Origin: Pseudoselenomonas ruminis
GTDB taxonomy: Bacteria > Bacillota > Negativicutes > Selenomonadales > Selenomonadaceae
Direction: 5' to 3'
Length of the DNA stretch: 64,000 bases
NCBI RefSeq assembly: GCF_008271295.1
Contig: NZ_VTOY01000005.1
Location: forward strand, 1 to 64,000
Shown here in pieces: positions 1 to 8,786 of this stretch. The position numbers and the translations under genes were made by a program. The first letter of the stretch is position 1; each line of letters begins with the position of its first letter. The notes beneath the pieces were generated by a model that saw nothing but the letters and a program-made list of their open reading frames with translations, made no database searches and was not told the origin of the DNA.

Positions 1-26
1 CAGGCTCAAAGCGGGATTCTACTCTA

Positions 27-875
27 TCAATTATTCGCTGTCGGGTCGCCAATCATAAACAGATACGCGATAACCACGATACCGAGAACGATGCGGTACC
101 AGCCGAAAGCTTTAAAATCATTTGTCTTGATATATCCCATCAGGAATTTGATAGACAAAATCGAGACAACAAACGCCGTAATCATACCTACCAGCAGAAT
201 GACGAGTTCCGAACCACTGAAATTCAAACCAAACTTCACGATTTTCAGCAGGCTCGCTCCAAACATAACGGGGATGGCCAGGAAGAACGTAAACTCTGCG
301 GCCACATAACGGCTCGTGCCGAAGATAATACCACCGAGAATCGTAGAGCCGGAACGGCTGGTTCCCGGAATCAGCGACAATACCTGAAACATACCAATGA
401 TAAAGGCTGTCTTATAGTCCAGACGAGCCAAATCGCTGATGCGCGGGCGGCGATGCTTGTTGTAATTCTCCACCAGAATAAACATGATACCATAGAAGAT
501 AAGCGTTGCCGCTACCACCGGCGCCGTCATAAAGTGCTTTTCCATGTAGTCATTAAACAAGAGACCGATAACCGCCGCCGGAACACAGGCCAGAATAACC
601 TTCTTCCAAAGGCTGAACGTATCCTTCTTCTCTTGTCTCGTCTTCCACGCGGACCAGGGATTGAGCTTCTCAAAATTAAGTGCTACAACTGCCAGAATGG
701 CTCCCAGCTGGATGACCACCAGGAACATATCCATAAACGCCTGACTAACATCCAGCTTGATAAACTCATCCACGAGAATCATATGGCCCGTACTAGAAAC
801 CGGCAGCCATTCCGTCAGGCCCTCAACCACACCGAGAATGATGGTCTTTAACAAATCCATTATGCTCAAATCCAC
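27..875 (-). CDS. uppP: Undecaprenyl-diphosphatase UppP
   Basis: Dephosphorylates undecaprenyl diphosphate at the cytoplasmic membrane to recycle the lipid carrier for peptidoglycan and O-antigen; the family also gives bacitracin resistance. The protein is very hydrophobic, carries the family motif [10 protein letters not shown] near the N-terminus and PGTSRSGST near residue 170, and ends with a C-terminal membrane segment, about the usual 270-280 residues. AGGAGG lies 10 bases before a GTG at 873-875, chosen as the start. The ATG at 858-860 gives the 277-residue form that matches the family N-terminus MDLLKT and is the alternative. A -10 TATAAT preceded by TG (minus strand, 928-933) lies upstream, divergent from trxA. 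Confidence 0.93.
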   Translation of the reverse strand: MDLSIMDLLKTIILGVVEGLTEWLPVSSTGHMILVDEFIKLDVSQAFMDMFLVVIQLGAILAVVALNFEKLNPWSAWKTRQEKKDTFSLWKKVILACVPAAVIGLLFNDYMEKHFMTAPVVAATLIFYGIMFILVENYNKHRRPRISDLARLDYKTAFIIGMFQVLSLIPGTSRSGSTILGGIIFGTSRYVAAEFTFFLAIPVMFGASLLKIVKFGLNFSGSELVILLVGMITAFVVSILSIKFLMGYIKTNDFKAFGWYRIVLGIVVIAYLFMIGDPTANN

Positions 876-927
876 TGTAACGCTTCCTCCTAAACATATC
901 CTGTTGCAAAATTTCAAAGCAAGTCCC

Positions 928-956
928 ATTATAGCACAGCCCAAGCGCCTTGTGCA
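928..956 (-). promoter_or_regulatory. Probable uppP promoter
   Basis: On the minus strand TATAAT occupies 928-933 with an upstream TG (extended -10) and a weak -35 TGCACA at 951-956, 17 bases away. It points toward uppP. Confidence 0.45.
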
Positions 957-1037
957 TGACTTTCTGCTGAAATCTCTATACTTTTATCCTCTGTACTCCA
1001 TTTGTGTGAGCGAATCACGGAATCCCCCTTATGCACC

Positions 1038-1046
1038 TGCTATAAT
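1038..1046 (+). promoter_or_regulatory. Extended -10 promoter of trxA
   Basis: TGCTATAAT at 1038-1046 is a consensus extended -10 element. No good -35 is visible 17 bases upstream, as expected for this promoter class. The gene starts 50 bases downstream. Confidence 0.5.
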
Positions 1047-1095
1047 CAAGCTATCCAAATCAGTAATACATTTCCAATATATAAGGAGGGCTATC

Positions 1096-1404
1096 ATGAG
1101 TGCCATTACCATCACCAAAGACAATTTCCAGACCGAAGTGCTTAGTGCCAAGGGAACCGTCCTGATTGACTTTTGGGCCAGCTGGTGCGGCCCCTGCCGT
1201 ATGCTGTCCCCCATTGTCGACCAAGTCGCCGACGAACACCCCGACATCAAAGTCGGCAAGATAAACGTAGACGAAGAACAGGAACTGGCAGCCCAGTTTG
1301 ACGTCATGAGCATCCCCATGCTCGTAGTTTTCAAGGACGGACAGAAAGTAAACGAATCCGTCGGCCTGATTCCCAAAGAAAAAGTTACTGAATTGATTCA
1401 GTAA
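1096..1404 (+). CDS. trxA: Thioredoxin TrxA
   Basis: Small cytoplasmic dithiol oxidoreductase. The protein is 102 residues, the standard thioredoxin length, with the active site WCGPC at residues 30-34, the following R-M-L-S-P helix, and the cis-proline segment SIPMLVVF near residue 75. The start ATG at 1096 follows AAGGAGGG (1083-1090) with a good gap, so longer in-frame upstream sequence is not used. It stands alone between a divergent uppP and a strong terminator. Which reductase serves it is not visible here. Confidence 0.96.
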   Translation: MSAITITKDNFQTEVLSAKGTVLIDFWASWCGPCRMLSPIVDQVADEHPDIKVGKINVDEEQELAAQFDVMSIPMLVVFKDGQKVNESVGLIPKEKVTELIQ

Positions 1405-1423
1405 AAAATTGCATGCCCAAAGC

Positions 1424-1462
1424 GGCTCCTGCACATTTCCGCATGTACAGGAGCCTTTTTTC
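1424..1462 (+). terminator. Rho-independent terminator of trxA
   Basis: GGCTCCTG (1424-1431) pairs with CAGGAGCC (1448-1455), followed by six T. Outer flanks ATTGCAT and ATGCAAT also pair and could extend the structure. Confidence 0.85.
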
Positions 1463-1504
1463 GTATGCAATCATTTACGATCTGACAAAAGATACAGCTT
1501 TTCA

Positions 1505-1891
1505 CTATTTTGCTTCTTCTCCATACCTCTTTACATAATTCGATATTACATCATTATTTTTAAATTTATCCCAAATAGCATTTTCATATATCCATATTTC
1601 AACATAAAATGAATCTGAAATTCTCACATGCATATCTTCGCTTCCGTCATCCCCCAATGCATGCATATCCAAGCTTATTACGTAGCATACCTCATTGATA
1701 GTATTAAAAAGCGTAGCATTTTCATAAGCGTTATTATCTAACAATTCAGGGAAATCATCTTTCTCTTTTGTCAGTATTTCACTGGAGTTAATTATCCAAC
1801 GCAAATTATTATCTTCTCTTATTCCTTTTAATATATCATACAAATACAACCCCCATTCATTTGGTATTTCCAATTCCATATATATACTCAT
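1505..1891 (-). CDS. Hypothetical protein, possibly DUF2691-like, AT-rich accessory gene
   Basis: 128 residues, acidic, no signal peptide and no membrane segment. The N-terminal stretch MELEIPNEWGLYLYDILKGI resembles, from memory, the start of the DUF2691 family (IPNEYG-LYDILK), a group with no established function; this match needs a profile search. The gene is strikingly AT-rich (13 G+C in the 60 bases at 1561-1620) compared with all flanking genes, which suggests recent transfer. The start ATG at 1889-1891 has a weak GGTGGGTG upstream. A TTGATA/TATTAT promoter-like pair lies before it. It sits beside a decayed gene fragment, so it may be the surviving half of an acquired pair such as an immunity gene; that is a guess. 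Confidence 0.6.
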   Translation of the reverse strand: MSIYMELEIPNEWGLYLYDILKGIREDNNLRWIINSSEILTKEKDDFPELLDNNAYENATLFNTINEVCYVISLDMHALGDDGSEDMHVRISDSFYVEIWIYENAIWDKFKNNDVISNYVKRYGEEAK

Positions 1892-1953
1892 TCATCTTCA
1901 CCCACCTATATAATACAATGTAAATTATTTTGTATATCAACTGGTTGATTACA

Positions 1954-2071
1954 CTATTTCAGGAACAGCACTGAGAGTCCTCCCGTTTTACTGATATAAA
2001 CTTCAGGCACTTCATCTATTCTTTTTCATAATTCGACAAAATCATTGTAAAGTCCTCATGAATTGAGTTCT
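1954..2071 (-). pseudogene. Possible frameshifted gene remnant
   Basis: Two adjoining minus-strand frames read like one protein end broken by a frameshift: an open stretch with EDFTMILSNYEKE, then, one frame over, RIDEVPEVYISKTGGLSVL ending in a stop at 1954-1956. Neither has a start codon with a ribosome site. AT-rich like the neighbouring 128-residue gene. The reading is by eye and the original family is unknown. Confidence 0.25.
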
Positions 2072-2076
2072 CTACC

Positions 2077-2124
2077 CATAAAAATGCGCATTACCAACAA
2101 CTATTTACTGTGGTAATGCGTATT
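2077..2124 (-). terminator. Terminator of the ydjIGH-like operon
   Basis: AATGCGCATTACCA (2083-2096) pairs with TGGTAATGCGTATT (2111-2124); on the minus strand the hairpin is followed by a run of T. It lies just after the TPM-domain gene. Confidence 0.75.
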
Positions 2125-2126
2125 AT

Positions 2127-2921
2127 TTAGAACTTTCCTCCGCCTCCGCCGCAACTGCTGCTGCCAGAGGAGGAGCTGTCCCGTTTTTTGGCTTTTTTAA
2201 CCCGGGTCACATTCATGTAAAGGAATGTATCCTTACTTTCATCCAGTTGAATGCTGTCGCGCTGCAGGTAATCATCGGCAGATACTGCCGGCTGCACATT
2301 GTTTAGCTGGCCCATAAGGATGCTCCACGCCAGAGCGGCGATAAGCCCCGCCAAACAAATGGCGATAACTAGGGAAAGCAGACTAAACTCCACGATGGGG
2401 TCGTAAGGCTCTCCCTCGGTCTCATAGTAAGTGAGCATCATATCGGCCGTATTTACATACGCCATAAAAGCATCGGCATAATTTCCATCTTTCAAATCTG
2501 GCAGGAATTGGTCACTCAGATAGGGGAAGCCTTCCTCATCGGTAATTATCTTACGCATGTGACTGTCCGTCGATACATACCGGTCGCGTGATGACATTAC
2601 CAAAAGCAGTACCATCCCCCCATGCGTCCCGTTCGCATAATCCCGAAGCACAATTTCATCGGCGGCCGCTTTGGGTTCTTTCCCCTTAAGGGATTTCATC
2701 GTCACTATGCCAATGCGGACACCGTGTTCCTGCTCCACTTCCTGGATTCTGGCAAGCAAAGTTTTTTTCTGCTGATCTGTAAGCAGGCCAGCAGAATCTA
2801 CCACGCTGGGTACGGCATCAGTCTGAGGTACATTGGCAAAACCCGCTGCCGGAAAGACGGTCCATCCTATGACCACTACCAGGAGTACAAGCAGCCAAAC
2901 CAGTAATTTTTTCCGAATCAT
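2127..2921 (-). CDS. TPM-domain membrane protein (YdjH/YgcG-like)
   Basis: 264 residues. An N-terminal hydrophobic segment (about residues 6-30) looks like an export signal or anchor. Next comes a TPM domain beginning VVDSAGLLTDQQKKTLLARI, the pattern of the YgcG/Psb32 family, whose members sit outside the cytoplasmic membrane. A second membrane span follows near residues 180-205, then a cytosolic-looking charged tail ending in a Ser/Gly-rich run with Cys. It is last in a three-gene operon, 12 bases after the zinc-ribbon gene. The same trio (SPFH, zinc-ribbon membrane protein, TPM protein) is the B. subtilis ydjI-ydjG-ydjH set linked to PspA-type envelope stress. The role here is inferred from that. 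Confidence 0.75.
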   Translation of the reverse strand: MIRKKLLVWLLVLLVVVIGWTVFPAAGFANVPQTDAVPSVVDSAGLLTDQQKKTLLARIQEVEQEHGVRIGIVTMKSLKGKEPKAAADEIVLRDYANGTHGGMVLLLVMSSRDRYVSTDSHMRKIITDEEGFPYLSDQFLPDLKDGNYADAFMAYVNTADMMLTYYETEGEPYDPIVEFSLLSLVIAICLAGLIAALAWSILMGQLNNVQPAVSADDYLQRDSIQLDESKDTFLYMNVTRVKKAKKRDSSSSGSSSCGGGGGKF

Positions 2922-2933
2922 TTTGCCCCCTCC

Positions 2934-4037
2934 TTACACCACGATATATTTCGCGAGATAGTAGAGAACGGGCAAGGTAAGCAGAAATACCACCGCCGGA
3001 TACAAAATCTCTTTCGTTCCGTCAGCGGGCAGACTGCCAACCATCTTGCCAGTCTGCCCATTCATCATAAAGGTATAGGGCTGGTCCTTATAACGGGTTG
3101 TCAGTATCCACACTGGTACCATGCCATAGGAGACTCCGCTTTTTTCCTTAATGATGGCCGAATCCTCAAGATTTACCGAATCATAACCCCGGACGCTGTC
3201 CTCCAGAACACCCAGGACACTGTGTTCTACGCGTTTATCCGCCCGCGGTGCCGAAGTTTCGGCATCCTCATCGTAACGGTCGGCCAAATAGCCGGTCAAA
3301 TACGCCGTACTGAACGGAACGAGCTCCTGATAGTCAAAGGGTTCGATACTTTCCATATAGTCGTTATCCATCTTTTGGCTTCCATCCACAGGGATATGAT
3401 TAAACGCCATGCGCCCACCGCGCTCACAGGCAAAATGCGATGTTTCCGTGACGGTTTCATCCCCGTCATCATAGACGACCGACTTGGTGGCCCGGAAATT
3501 GGCATGGGCTGAAACCGAAGAATCAAAGAGCCAGAACGGCACATACATCGGTTGAATGGACTCCACGCGATTGTTGGCCGTAAATGCCGATGGCAGCAGG
3601 ATTTTCCCCTTATAAAAATCTTTCAGCGCCGCCACAGCATCTTCCTTTGTCTTTTTGAACGGAATGATGTAGTCCGGCTTTAGCATGCCTGCAAAATTTT
3701 TCGGTATCATTGTGGGATTGCCACAATAACAACATTCTGTAGCCATAGTATTATTATCGGTAACGACTTCCGCCCCGCACGAAGAACAAGTACAAACGTG
3801 CAACGCCGCCGCTTCATCTGCCGCCCATTCCGAACCGGCCTGTTCCGTCGCCCATTTCGCCTGCTGGGCGGCCGCTTCCTTGGCGGCCCGCTCTTCCTGA
3901 CGCTTAAACAGTTCCTCGATGGTCTTTACGTCAAATTCATTGCCGCAATACTCACAGGTCACTTTCGCATGACCAGGACGAAAGGTAAGCGGGGCACTGC
4001 AATTGGGGCATTTATAACTTACCGAGCTCTCTGCCAT
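2934..4037 (-). CDS. Zinc-ribbon membrane-anchored protein (YdjG-like)
   Basis: 367 residues. The N-terminus has a zinc ribbon, CPNC at about 10-13 and CEYC near 29-32. A Glu/Ala-rich probable helix (about 45-75) follows, then a second ribbon with C-x-x-C (CSSCGAEVV and ECCYCG). The middle is a large soluble region without a recognised enzyme motif. One C-terminal membrane span (LYPAVVFLLTLPVLYYLAKY) would anchor it with the bulk in the cytoplasm. It lies 20 bases after the SPFH gene and 12 before the TPM gene, so all three are one transcript. It matches the layout of B. subtilis YdjG, a membrane recruitment factor for a PspA-family protein. No PspA gene is adjacent here. Confidence 0.7.
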   Translation of the reverse strand: MAESSVSYKCPNCSAPLTFRPGHAKVTCEYCGNEFDVKTIEELFKRQEERAAKEAAAQQAKWATEQAGSEWAADEAAALHVCTCSSCGAEVVTDNNTMATECCYCGNPTMIPKNFAGMLKPDYIIPFKKTKEDAVAALKDFYKGKILLPSAFTANNRVESIQPMYVPFWLFDSSVSAHANFRATKSVVYDDGDETVTETSHFACERGGRMAFNHIPVDGSQKMDNDYMESIEPFDYQELVPFSTAYLTGYLADRYDEDAETSAPRADKRVEHSVLGVLEDSVRGYDSVNLEDSAIIKEKSGVSYGMVPVWILTTRYKDQPYTFMMNGQTGKMVGSLPADGTKEILYPAVVFLLTLPVLYYLAKYIVV

Positions 4038-4057
4038 TGACGTTCCCCCCTCTCACA

Positions 4058-5350
4058 TTACGGGCGTGGTTTCCCACAGTTCGAGCAGAACTTGCCATCA
4101 TTTACGGCACCACAGGCACAAGTCCATGGTCCAACCGGCCTTGGCGCACCGCACTCCGAACAGAATTTGCCCGTATTACCCTTATGGCCGCAGCTGCAAT
4201 CCCAGGCACCAACTGCCTCAGGCTTCTGCTTGCCACATTCTGAACAAAACTTGCCGTCATTTACCGCGCCGCAGGCACAAGTCCAATTGCCCGCAGCTGG
4301 CGGCTGACCAGCTGGAGCAGCAGCTGGTACTGCCTGGGCGTTTCCCATAGCATACAAATTGCCTGCATTCATGCCGCCTGCCTGACCGGCCATATTCATC
4401 CCCATAAAGCCTAACGCAGCGCCCATGCCGCCCTCATTGGCTGCGGCAGCCTGCATTGCCTCTGCCTGTGCCCCCACCAGATGTGCGGCTGCCATATTGG
4501 GATTCCGGAAGGCAGCATTGCGCTGAATCTCCTTGATGAACTGCTGGTCCTCTTCGCTGGCACTGACGTTGCTGACACCAAACGATATCACATCAATGCC
4601 GCGAAGTTCTCCCCACTTCGCACTCAATACATCATTTAAGGCATCCGCAATTTCCTGGGTATGTCCCGGCAGCGCACTATAACGGATTCCCATAGCAGAA
4701 ATCTTGGCAAAAGCCGGCTGCAAAGCAGTCATTAGCTCCGTCTTCAACTGGCCATCGATTTCACTGCGGTCATAGCGTTCCTCGATGTTGCCACAGACAT
4801 TCGTGTAGAAGAGAATCGGATTCGTGAGCCGGTAGCTGTATTCCCCAAAGCACCGGATGGAGATATCCACATCCAGACCAATATTCTGGTCGACCACCCG
4901 GAAGGGAATCGGACTCGGCGTTCCGTACTTATTGCCCATGATTTCCTTGGTGTTGATATAGTATACCCGCTGGTCCTTGCCCGTATCGCCGCCATAGGTA
5001 AAACGCTTTCCTATCCGCTCAAACACCGCTTTGATGTCCTCACGCAGATTGCCGCCAAAGATTGACGGTTCCGTTGACTTGTCATAAATGTATTCGCCTG
5101 GCTCGGCGCAGATATCCACCACTTTGCCCTGCTCGACGATTAGCATGCACTGCCCTTCGTTGACGGCAATAGCCGAGCCATTAGAAATGATATTGTCCTC
5201 ACCACTGGTATTCGAACTGCGAGCACTGGTGCGCTTCTGTCCTTTGACCGCTAACGTATCAGCAGTCAAACTGTCACAATAGAAAAATTCCTTCCACTGG
5301 TCAGCCAAAACGCCGCCCACTGCACCGGCTGCTGCTTTTATGAGTCCCAT
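4058..5350 (-). CDS. SPFH-domain protein with three C-terminal zinc ribbons (YdjI-like)
   Basis: 430 residues. The N-terminal part (MGLIKAAAGAVGGVLADQWK, then a virion-core/SPFH-type domain to about 280) is the YdjI pattern. An Ala/Gly/Met-rich linker follows (about 285-345). The tail has three ribbons of the form W-x-C-x-C-G-x-x-N-x-G-K-F-C-S-x-C-G, the outer two nearly identical in protein and DNA. First gene of the operon; the start ATG at 5348-5350 follows GGGGGAGGAG closely. SPFH proteins scaffold membrane domains; here it probably organises the two downstream membrane proteins. The repeated ribbons (about 4058-4310) could expand or shrink by recombination. Confidence 0.78.
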   Translation of the reverse strand: MGLIKAAAGAVGGVLADQWKEFFYCDSLTADTLAVKGQKRTSARSSNTSGEDNIISNGSAIAVNEGQCMLIVEQGKVVDICAEPGEYIYDKSTEPSIFGGNLREDIKAVFERIGKRFTYGGDTGKDQRVYYINTKEIMGNKYGTPSPIPFRVVDQNIGLDVDISIRCFGEYSYRLTNPILFYTNVCGNIEERYDRSEIDGQLKTELMTALQPAFAKISAMGIRYSALPGHTQEIADALNDVLSAKWGELRGIDVISFGVSNVSASEEDQQFIKEIQRNAAFRNPNMAAAHLVGAQAEAMQAAAANEGGMGAALGFMGMNMAGQAGGMNAGNLYAMGNAQAVPAAAPAGQPPAAGNWTCACGAVNDGKFCSECGKQKPEAVGAWDCSCGHKGNTGKFCSECGAPRPVGPWTCACGAVNDGKFCSNCGKPRP

Positions 5351-5435
5351 AAGCTCCTCCCCCTTCTGCTGCTATCCTGATACCATGTATTTTGTTTGCT
5401 ATTTTAAGTCTCGTTGCCATAATACGCCTTTTGCA

Positions 5436-5480
5436 TAAAAAAACGCTGAGAAACCATACTACCATTGTTTCTCAACGTTA
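5436..5480 (-). terminator. Terminator of the Crp/Fnr-family gene
   Basis: AACGCTGAGAAAC (5442-5454) pairs with GTTTCTCAACGTT (5467-5479); on the minus strand the stem is followed by seven T. Confidence 0.85.
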
Positions 5481-5489
5481 ATTTCGTTA

Positions 5490-6170
5490 TCAGCCGGCTA
5501 ATTCCTTCAAAGCCTCATAATTTGTCAGGGAAATACAGCCCCGCGATGTCTTGACCCAGCCTTCCTGGCTGAAGTATTTCACCAAACGGCTGACCACTTC
5601 CCGGGCGGTTCCCATAAAACGGGCTATTTCCTCATGGGTCAAATGAATTTCCAAACTGTTCTTTTTGCTGCTTTCCTCCAATAGGAAAATCGCGAGCCGC
5701 CGATCCGCCGACAGGAACAACACCTGCTGCATCTTCCAAAGCATCTCCGACAACCGGTTCGAAGCCATCTCGTAGCCATAGCAGCGCACATAGATATTGT
5801 CATCCGCCAGCTTGCGAAAGGCTGCCGAGTCCGTCAGCAGCACTTCCGTATCCTCCGCCGCATCGATGTAGACGTCAAACGTCACGGCATCAAATACACA
5901 AGATGCCGACAGTATTCCCACATCATCGGGGAACAGGCGGTAGAGGGTCACTTCACGTCCGTCTTCAGACATAGTGTAGACACGCAGCTGACCATGTTTT
6001 ACCAGCAGCACGCCAATGCAGTCCAATGGTCCCTGATGGACCTGGGTTCCCTTTTTATAGCGGACAATACGGCTATGCGTATTGATAAGTTCCTTTTCCT
6101 GCGCAGTCAGATGAGGCCAAAAACTAAAGTGTTCGATAAAAAGGTCCGTAACCGTTTGCGCTTTATCCAA
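5490..6170 (-). CDS. Crp/Fnr-family transcriptional regulator
   Basis: 226 residues with the chosen TTG start at 6168-6170, which has AGGAGG seven bases upstream; a longer reading to 6215 lacks a ribosome site. The N-terminal cyclic-nucleotide-type beta-barrel (about 10-130; GVLLVKHGQLRVYTMSEDGR, YRLFPDDVG) is followed by a long dimer helix and a C-terminal winged helix (LTHEEIARFMGTAREVVSRL). No Fnr-type N-terminal cysteine cluster is present, so a 4Fe-4S oxygen sensor is unlikely; the ligand is unknown. Monocistronic, with its own terminator. Regulators of this kind in anaerobes often control redox or energy genes, and several operator-like palindromes in this window lack an assigned regulator. 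Confidence 0.85.
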   Translation of the reverse strand: MDKAQTVTDLFIEHFSFWPHLTAQEKELINTHSRIVRYKKGTQVHQGPLDCIGVLLVKHGQLRVYTMSEDGREVTLYRLFPDDVGILSASCVFDAVTFDVYIDAAEDTEVLLTDSAAFRKLADDNIYVRCYGYEMASNRLSEMLWKMQQVLFLSADRRLAIFLLEESSKKNSLEIHLTHEEIARFMGTAREVVSRLVKYFSQEGWVKTSRGCISLTNYEALKELAG

Positions 6171-6246
6171 ATCAATTCCTCCTCTTCGATAATCCGTACC
6201 ATTATTATACCTCACCCAAATCCGCTTTTCTGTAACTTATGCACAA

Positions 6247-6278
6247 AAGCAGCCTGCTCCCAAAGGAACAGACTGCTT
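6247..6278 (-). terminator. Probable terminator of prs
   Basis: On the minus strand AAGCAGTCTGTTCC and GGAGCAGGCTGCTT form an imperfect stem followed by TTGT. It lies directly after the prs stop codon. Confidence 0.55.
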
Positions 6279-6297
6279 GTATTGTCAATCCAGCGAA

Positions 6298-7245
6298 TTA
6301 ACGGAACAGCTGGCTGACCGAACGATGGCTCTGGATGCGCATGATGACATCGCCGAGAGCATCGGCCAGGGACAGCGAAACGATTTTTTCGGATTTTTTC
6401 TCCGGCGGTACCGGAATCGTGTTGGTGATAACGAGCTTCTCAATCGGAGACTCATTGATACGGGAAACTGCCGGATCACTGAGGATTGCATGGGAGCACG
6501 AAGCGAAAATGCGTTTTGCACCGCGTTTCTCGAGTGCTTTAGCCCCCTCGCAAAGGGAACCAGCCGTATCAACGATATCGTCGATGATGATAGCCGTCTT
6601 GCCCTCGACATCGCCGATAAGGTTCATGACCTCAGCGCAGCCCGGTTTCGGACGGCGTTTCTCGATGATGGCAATCGGCGCATGGAGATGGTCAGCCAGG
6701 ATGCGGGCACGCGTAACACCACCGAGGTCCGGGGATACAACGACAACATCCTCAAGTTTCTGCTCACGGAAGTAGTTGGCAATAACCGGAGCAGCAGCCA
6801 GATGGTCAACCGGGATATCAAAGAAGCCCTGAATCTGACCAGCATGGAGGTCAACCGTAACGACGCGGGTAACACCTGCCGTAACCATGAGATTAGCGAC
6901 GAGTTTAGCCGAAATCGGCTCACGGCCGCGAGTCTTACGATCCTGACGTGCATAAGCATAATACGGTACTACCGCCGTAACGCTGTGTGCGGAAGCACGT
7001 TTGCAGGCATCTGCCATAATCAGAAGTTCCATCAGGTTGTCGTTGACCGGATAAGAAGTCGGCTGAATGATGAAGATGTCCTTGCCACGAATGCTTTCGC
7101 TAATCATGACCTGCGTCTCACCGTTGTTGAAATGACCGACATATGCATCGCAGAGATTGACGCCGATGTGATCAGCGATTTCTTTTGCCAGTTCCGGATT
7201 TGCGTTACCGGTAAGGATGCATAAGTTTCCAGTGTCTAAAGCCAT
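6298..7245 (-). CDS. prs: Ribose-phosphate pyrophosphokinase
   Basis: Makes PRPP from ribose 5-phosphate and ATP for nucleotide, histidine and tryptophan synthesis. 315 residues, the normal class I length. Visible landmarks: the ATP-side loop [17 protein letters not shown], the metal and flexible region [19 protein letters not shown], and the PRPP-binding signature [13 protein letters not shown]. The ATG at 7243-7245 was chosen because GGAGG stands 11 bases upstream; an in-frame TTG 18 bases earlier overlaps that site. It lies downstream of glmU, an order common in Firmicutes, but the 144-base gap leaves room for its own promoter. Confidence 0.96.
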   Translation of the reverse strand: MALDTGNLCILTGNANPELAKEIADHIGVNLCDAYVGHFNNGETQVMISESIRGKDIFIIQPTSYPVNDNLMELLIMADACKRASAHSVTAVVPYYAYARQDRKTRGREPISAKLVANLMVTAGVTRVVTVDLHAGQIQGFFDIPVDHLAAAPVIANYFREQKLEDVVVVSPDLGGVTRARILADHLHAPIAIIEKRRPKPGCAEVMNLIGDVEGKTAIIIDDIVDTAGSLCEGAKALEKRGAKRIFASCSHAILSDPAVSRINESPIEKLVITNTIPVPPEKKSEKIVSLSLADALGDVIMRIQSHRSVSQLFR

Positions 7246-7389
7246 TTTGTAAAAATCCTCCAAATCATTTTACTAGTAGTTTCTTCTCCTGAGTGAGCAA
7301 AGTCACCCTTTATACAACAGTATAGCACTGTTTGTACCAAAATAACATAAAGCTTTTACTTTGTTTTTAAAAATTTATTAAAAATTCGC

Positions 7390-8757
7390 TTAGCTGTTGC
7401 GCTTGTCTTTCCAGCCCTCGATATTCGTCTGGCGTGCACGGGCGATAGCCAACGTGTTACTAGGAACCTTCTTGGTAATGGTGGAGCCTGCCCCTACATA
7501 GGCACCATCTTCAACCTCAACCGGTGCAACGAGATTCGAGTTACAGCCAATGAAAGCATCGTTGCCGATTTTCGTGCGGAATTTCGTTTTGCCGTCATAG
7601 TTGACCGTAATTGTACCGCAGCCCATGTTGCAGCCCGAGCCCATGTCCGTATCGCCGATATAGGAAAGATGCGGCAGCTTGGAACCTTTGCCAACCGTAG
7701 AATTCTTGACCTCAACGAAGTTGCCGATTTTGACGCCTTCTGCCAGATGGGTATCCGGACGGATATGCGTGAACTGGCCAAGAATGACACCATCTTCCAA
7801 TTCGCAGTCATGGGCATAGGTAAACTGGCCCGTCACATGGTTGCCTGCTTTGACATTCTGGAAACGGATGCTCGGTCCGATTTCACATTCTTCTCCGATT
7901 ACCGTATTGCCCTCGAGCCAGGTCATCGGGTAGATGACCGTATCGCGGCCAACTTTGACATCAGCATCGACATAAGTCGTATCCGGGTCCATCAGCGTTA
8001 CGCCCTCAGCCATGAGCTCTTCGTTCTTGCGGCGGCGCAGGATTTTTTCTGCACCAGCCAGCTGCTGGCGGGAGTTGATGCCGAGCGTCGACTCGTAATC
8101 ATCGGCAGCCACTGCCCAGATCTTCTCGCCCTGTTTCTGCAGGATTTCCAGCACATCCGGCAGATAGTACTCGCCCTGTGCATTGTCGTTCGTGACTTTC
8201 TTCAGGGACTCAAACAGTGCCTTAGCATCAAAGCAATAGATACCCGAGTTTACTTCCTTGACCTGACGCTCTTCTTCCGTAGCATCCTTATGCTCGACGA
8301 TTTTCTGCACCGAACCGTCCGCCATGCGGATAATGCGGCCATACCCCGTAGCATCCGGCATGATAGCCGTCAATACCGTTGCTTTGGCCTTGGCTTCAAT
8401 ATGCGCATCAAAGAGTTTCTTTAACAAGTCACCAGTCAGAAGCGGCGTATCTCCGCAGAGAACCATGACCGTTCCCGTCTCATCTTTCAAAAGCTCTGCC
8501 GTCTGCATAACGGCATGTCCCGTACCGAGCTGCTCTTTCTGCTCGGCGAACTCAGCCTGGTCACCGATAGCCTCGCGGACCATCTCGCCGCCGAAGCCCG
8601 TTACCACGATGTTGCGCTTAGCACCGGCAGCTTTTGCCGCATCGATGACATGCTGTACCATGGACTTACCGGCAGCCTTGTGCAGGACTTTCGGCAATTT
8701 AGATTTCATGCGGGTGCCCTTACCGGCAGCCAGGATAACTGTTACTAAATCAGACAT
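7390..8757 (-). CDS. glmU: Bifunctional GlmU: GlcNAc-1-P uridyltransferase / glucosamine-1-P acetyltransferase
   Basis: Makes UDP-N-acetylglucosamine for peptidoglycan and lipid A. 455 residues, full length. The N-terminal nucleotidyltransferase domain has LAAGKGTRMKS at about 10-20 and GDTPLL near 103. The C-terminal half (from about 250) is a left-handed beta-helix of hexapeptide repeats with the acetyltransferase signature NMGCGTITVNYDGKTK. AAGGAG lies before the ATG at 8755-8757. It follows a GntR-family gene by 29 bases and probably shares its transcript, with ispE further upstream. Confidence 0.97.
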   Translation of the reverse strand: MSDLVTVILAAGKGTRMKSKLPKVLHKAAGKSMVQHVIDAAKAAGAKRNIVVTGFGGEMVREAIGDQAEFAEQKEQLGTGHAVMQTAELLKDETGTVMVLCGDTPLLTGDLLKKLFDAHIEAKAKATVLTAIMPDATGYGRIIRMADGSVQKIVEHKDATEEERQVKEVNSGIYCFDAKALFESLKKVTNDNAQGEYYLPDVLEILQKQGEKIWAVAADDYESTLGINSRQQLAGAEKILRRRKNEELMAEGVTLMDPDTTYVDADVKVGRDTVIYPMTWLEGNTVIGEECEIGPSIRFQNVKAGNHVTGQFTYAHDCELEDGVILGQFTHIRPDTHLAEGVKIGNFVEVKNSTVGKGSKLPHLSYIGDTDMGSGCNMGCGTITVNYDGKTKFRTKIGNDAFIGCNSNLVAPVEVEDGAYVGAGSTITKKVPSNTLAIARARQTNIEGWKDKRNS

Positions 8758-8786
8758 GTTGAAAATACTCCTTTATGCTTTGAGGT

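Larger units (their letters stand above)
861..1095. other. Divergent intergenic region uppP/trxA
   Basis: Carries the two extended -10 promoters listed. A GTGA-GCGAA-TCAC repeat at about 1006-1018 resembles a Crp half-site pair, but with a five-base spacer. Nothing else seen. Confidence 0.4.

Noticed and set aside
757-1095. N-terminal extension of thioredoxin
   Set aside because: The extension crosses the divergent promoters and the standard-length start has a strong ribosome site.
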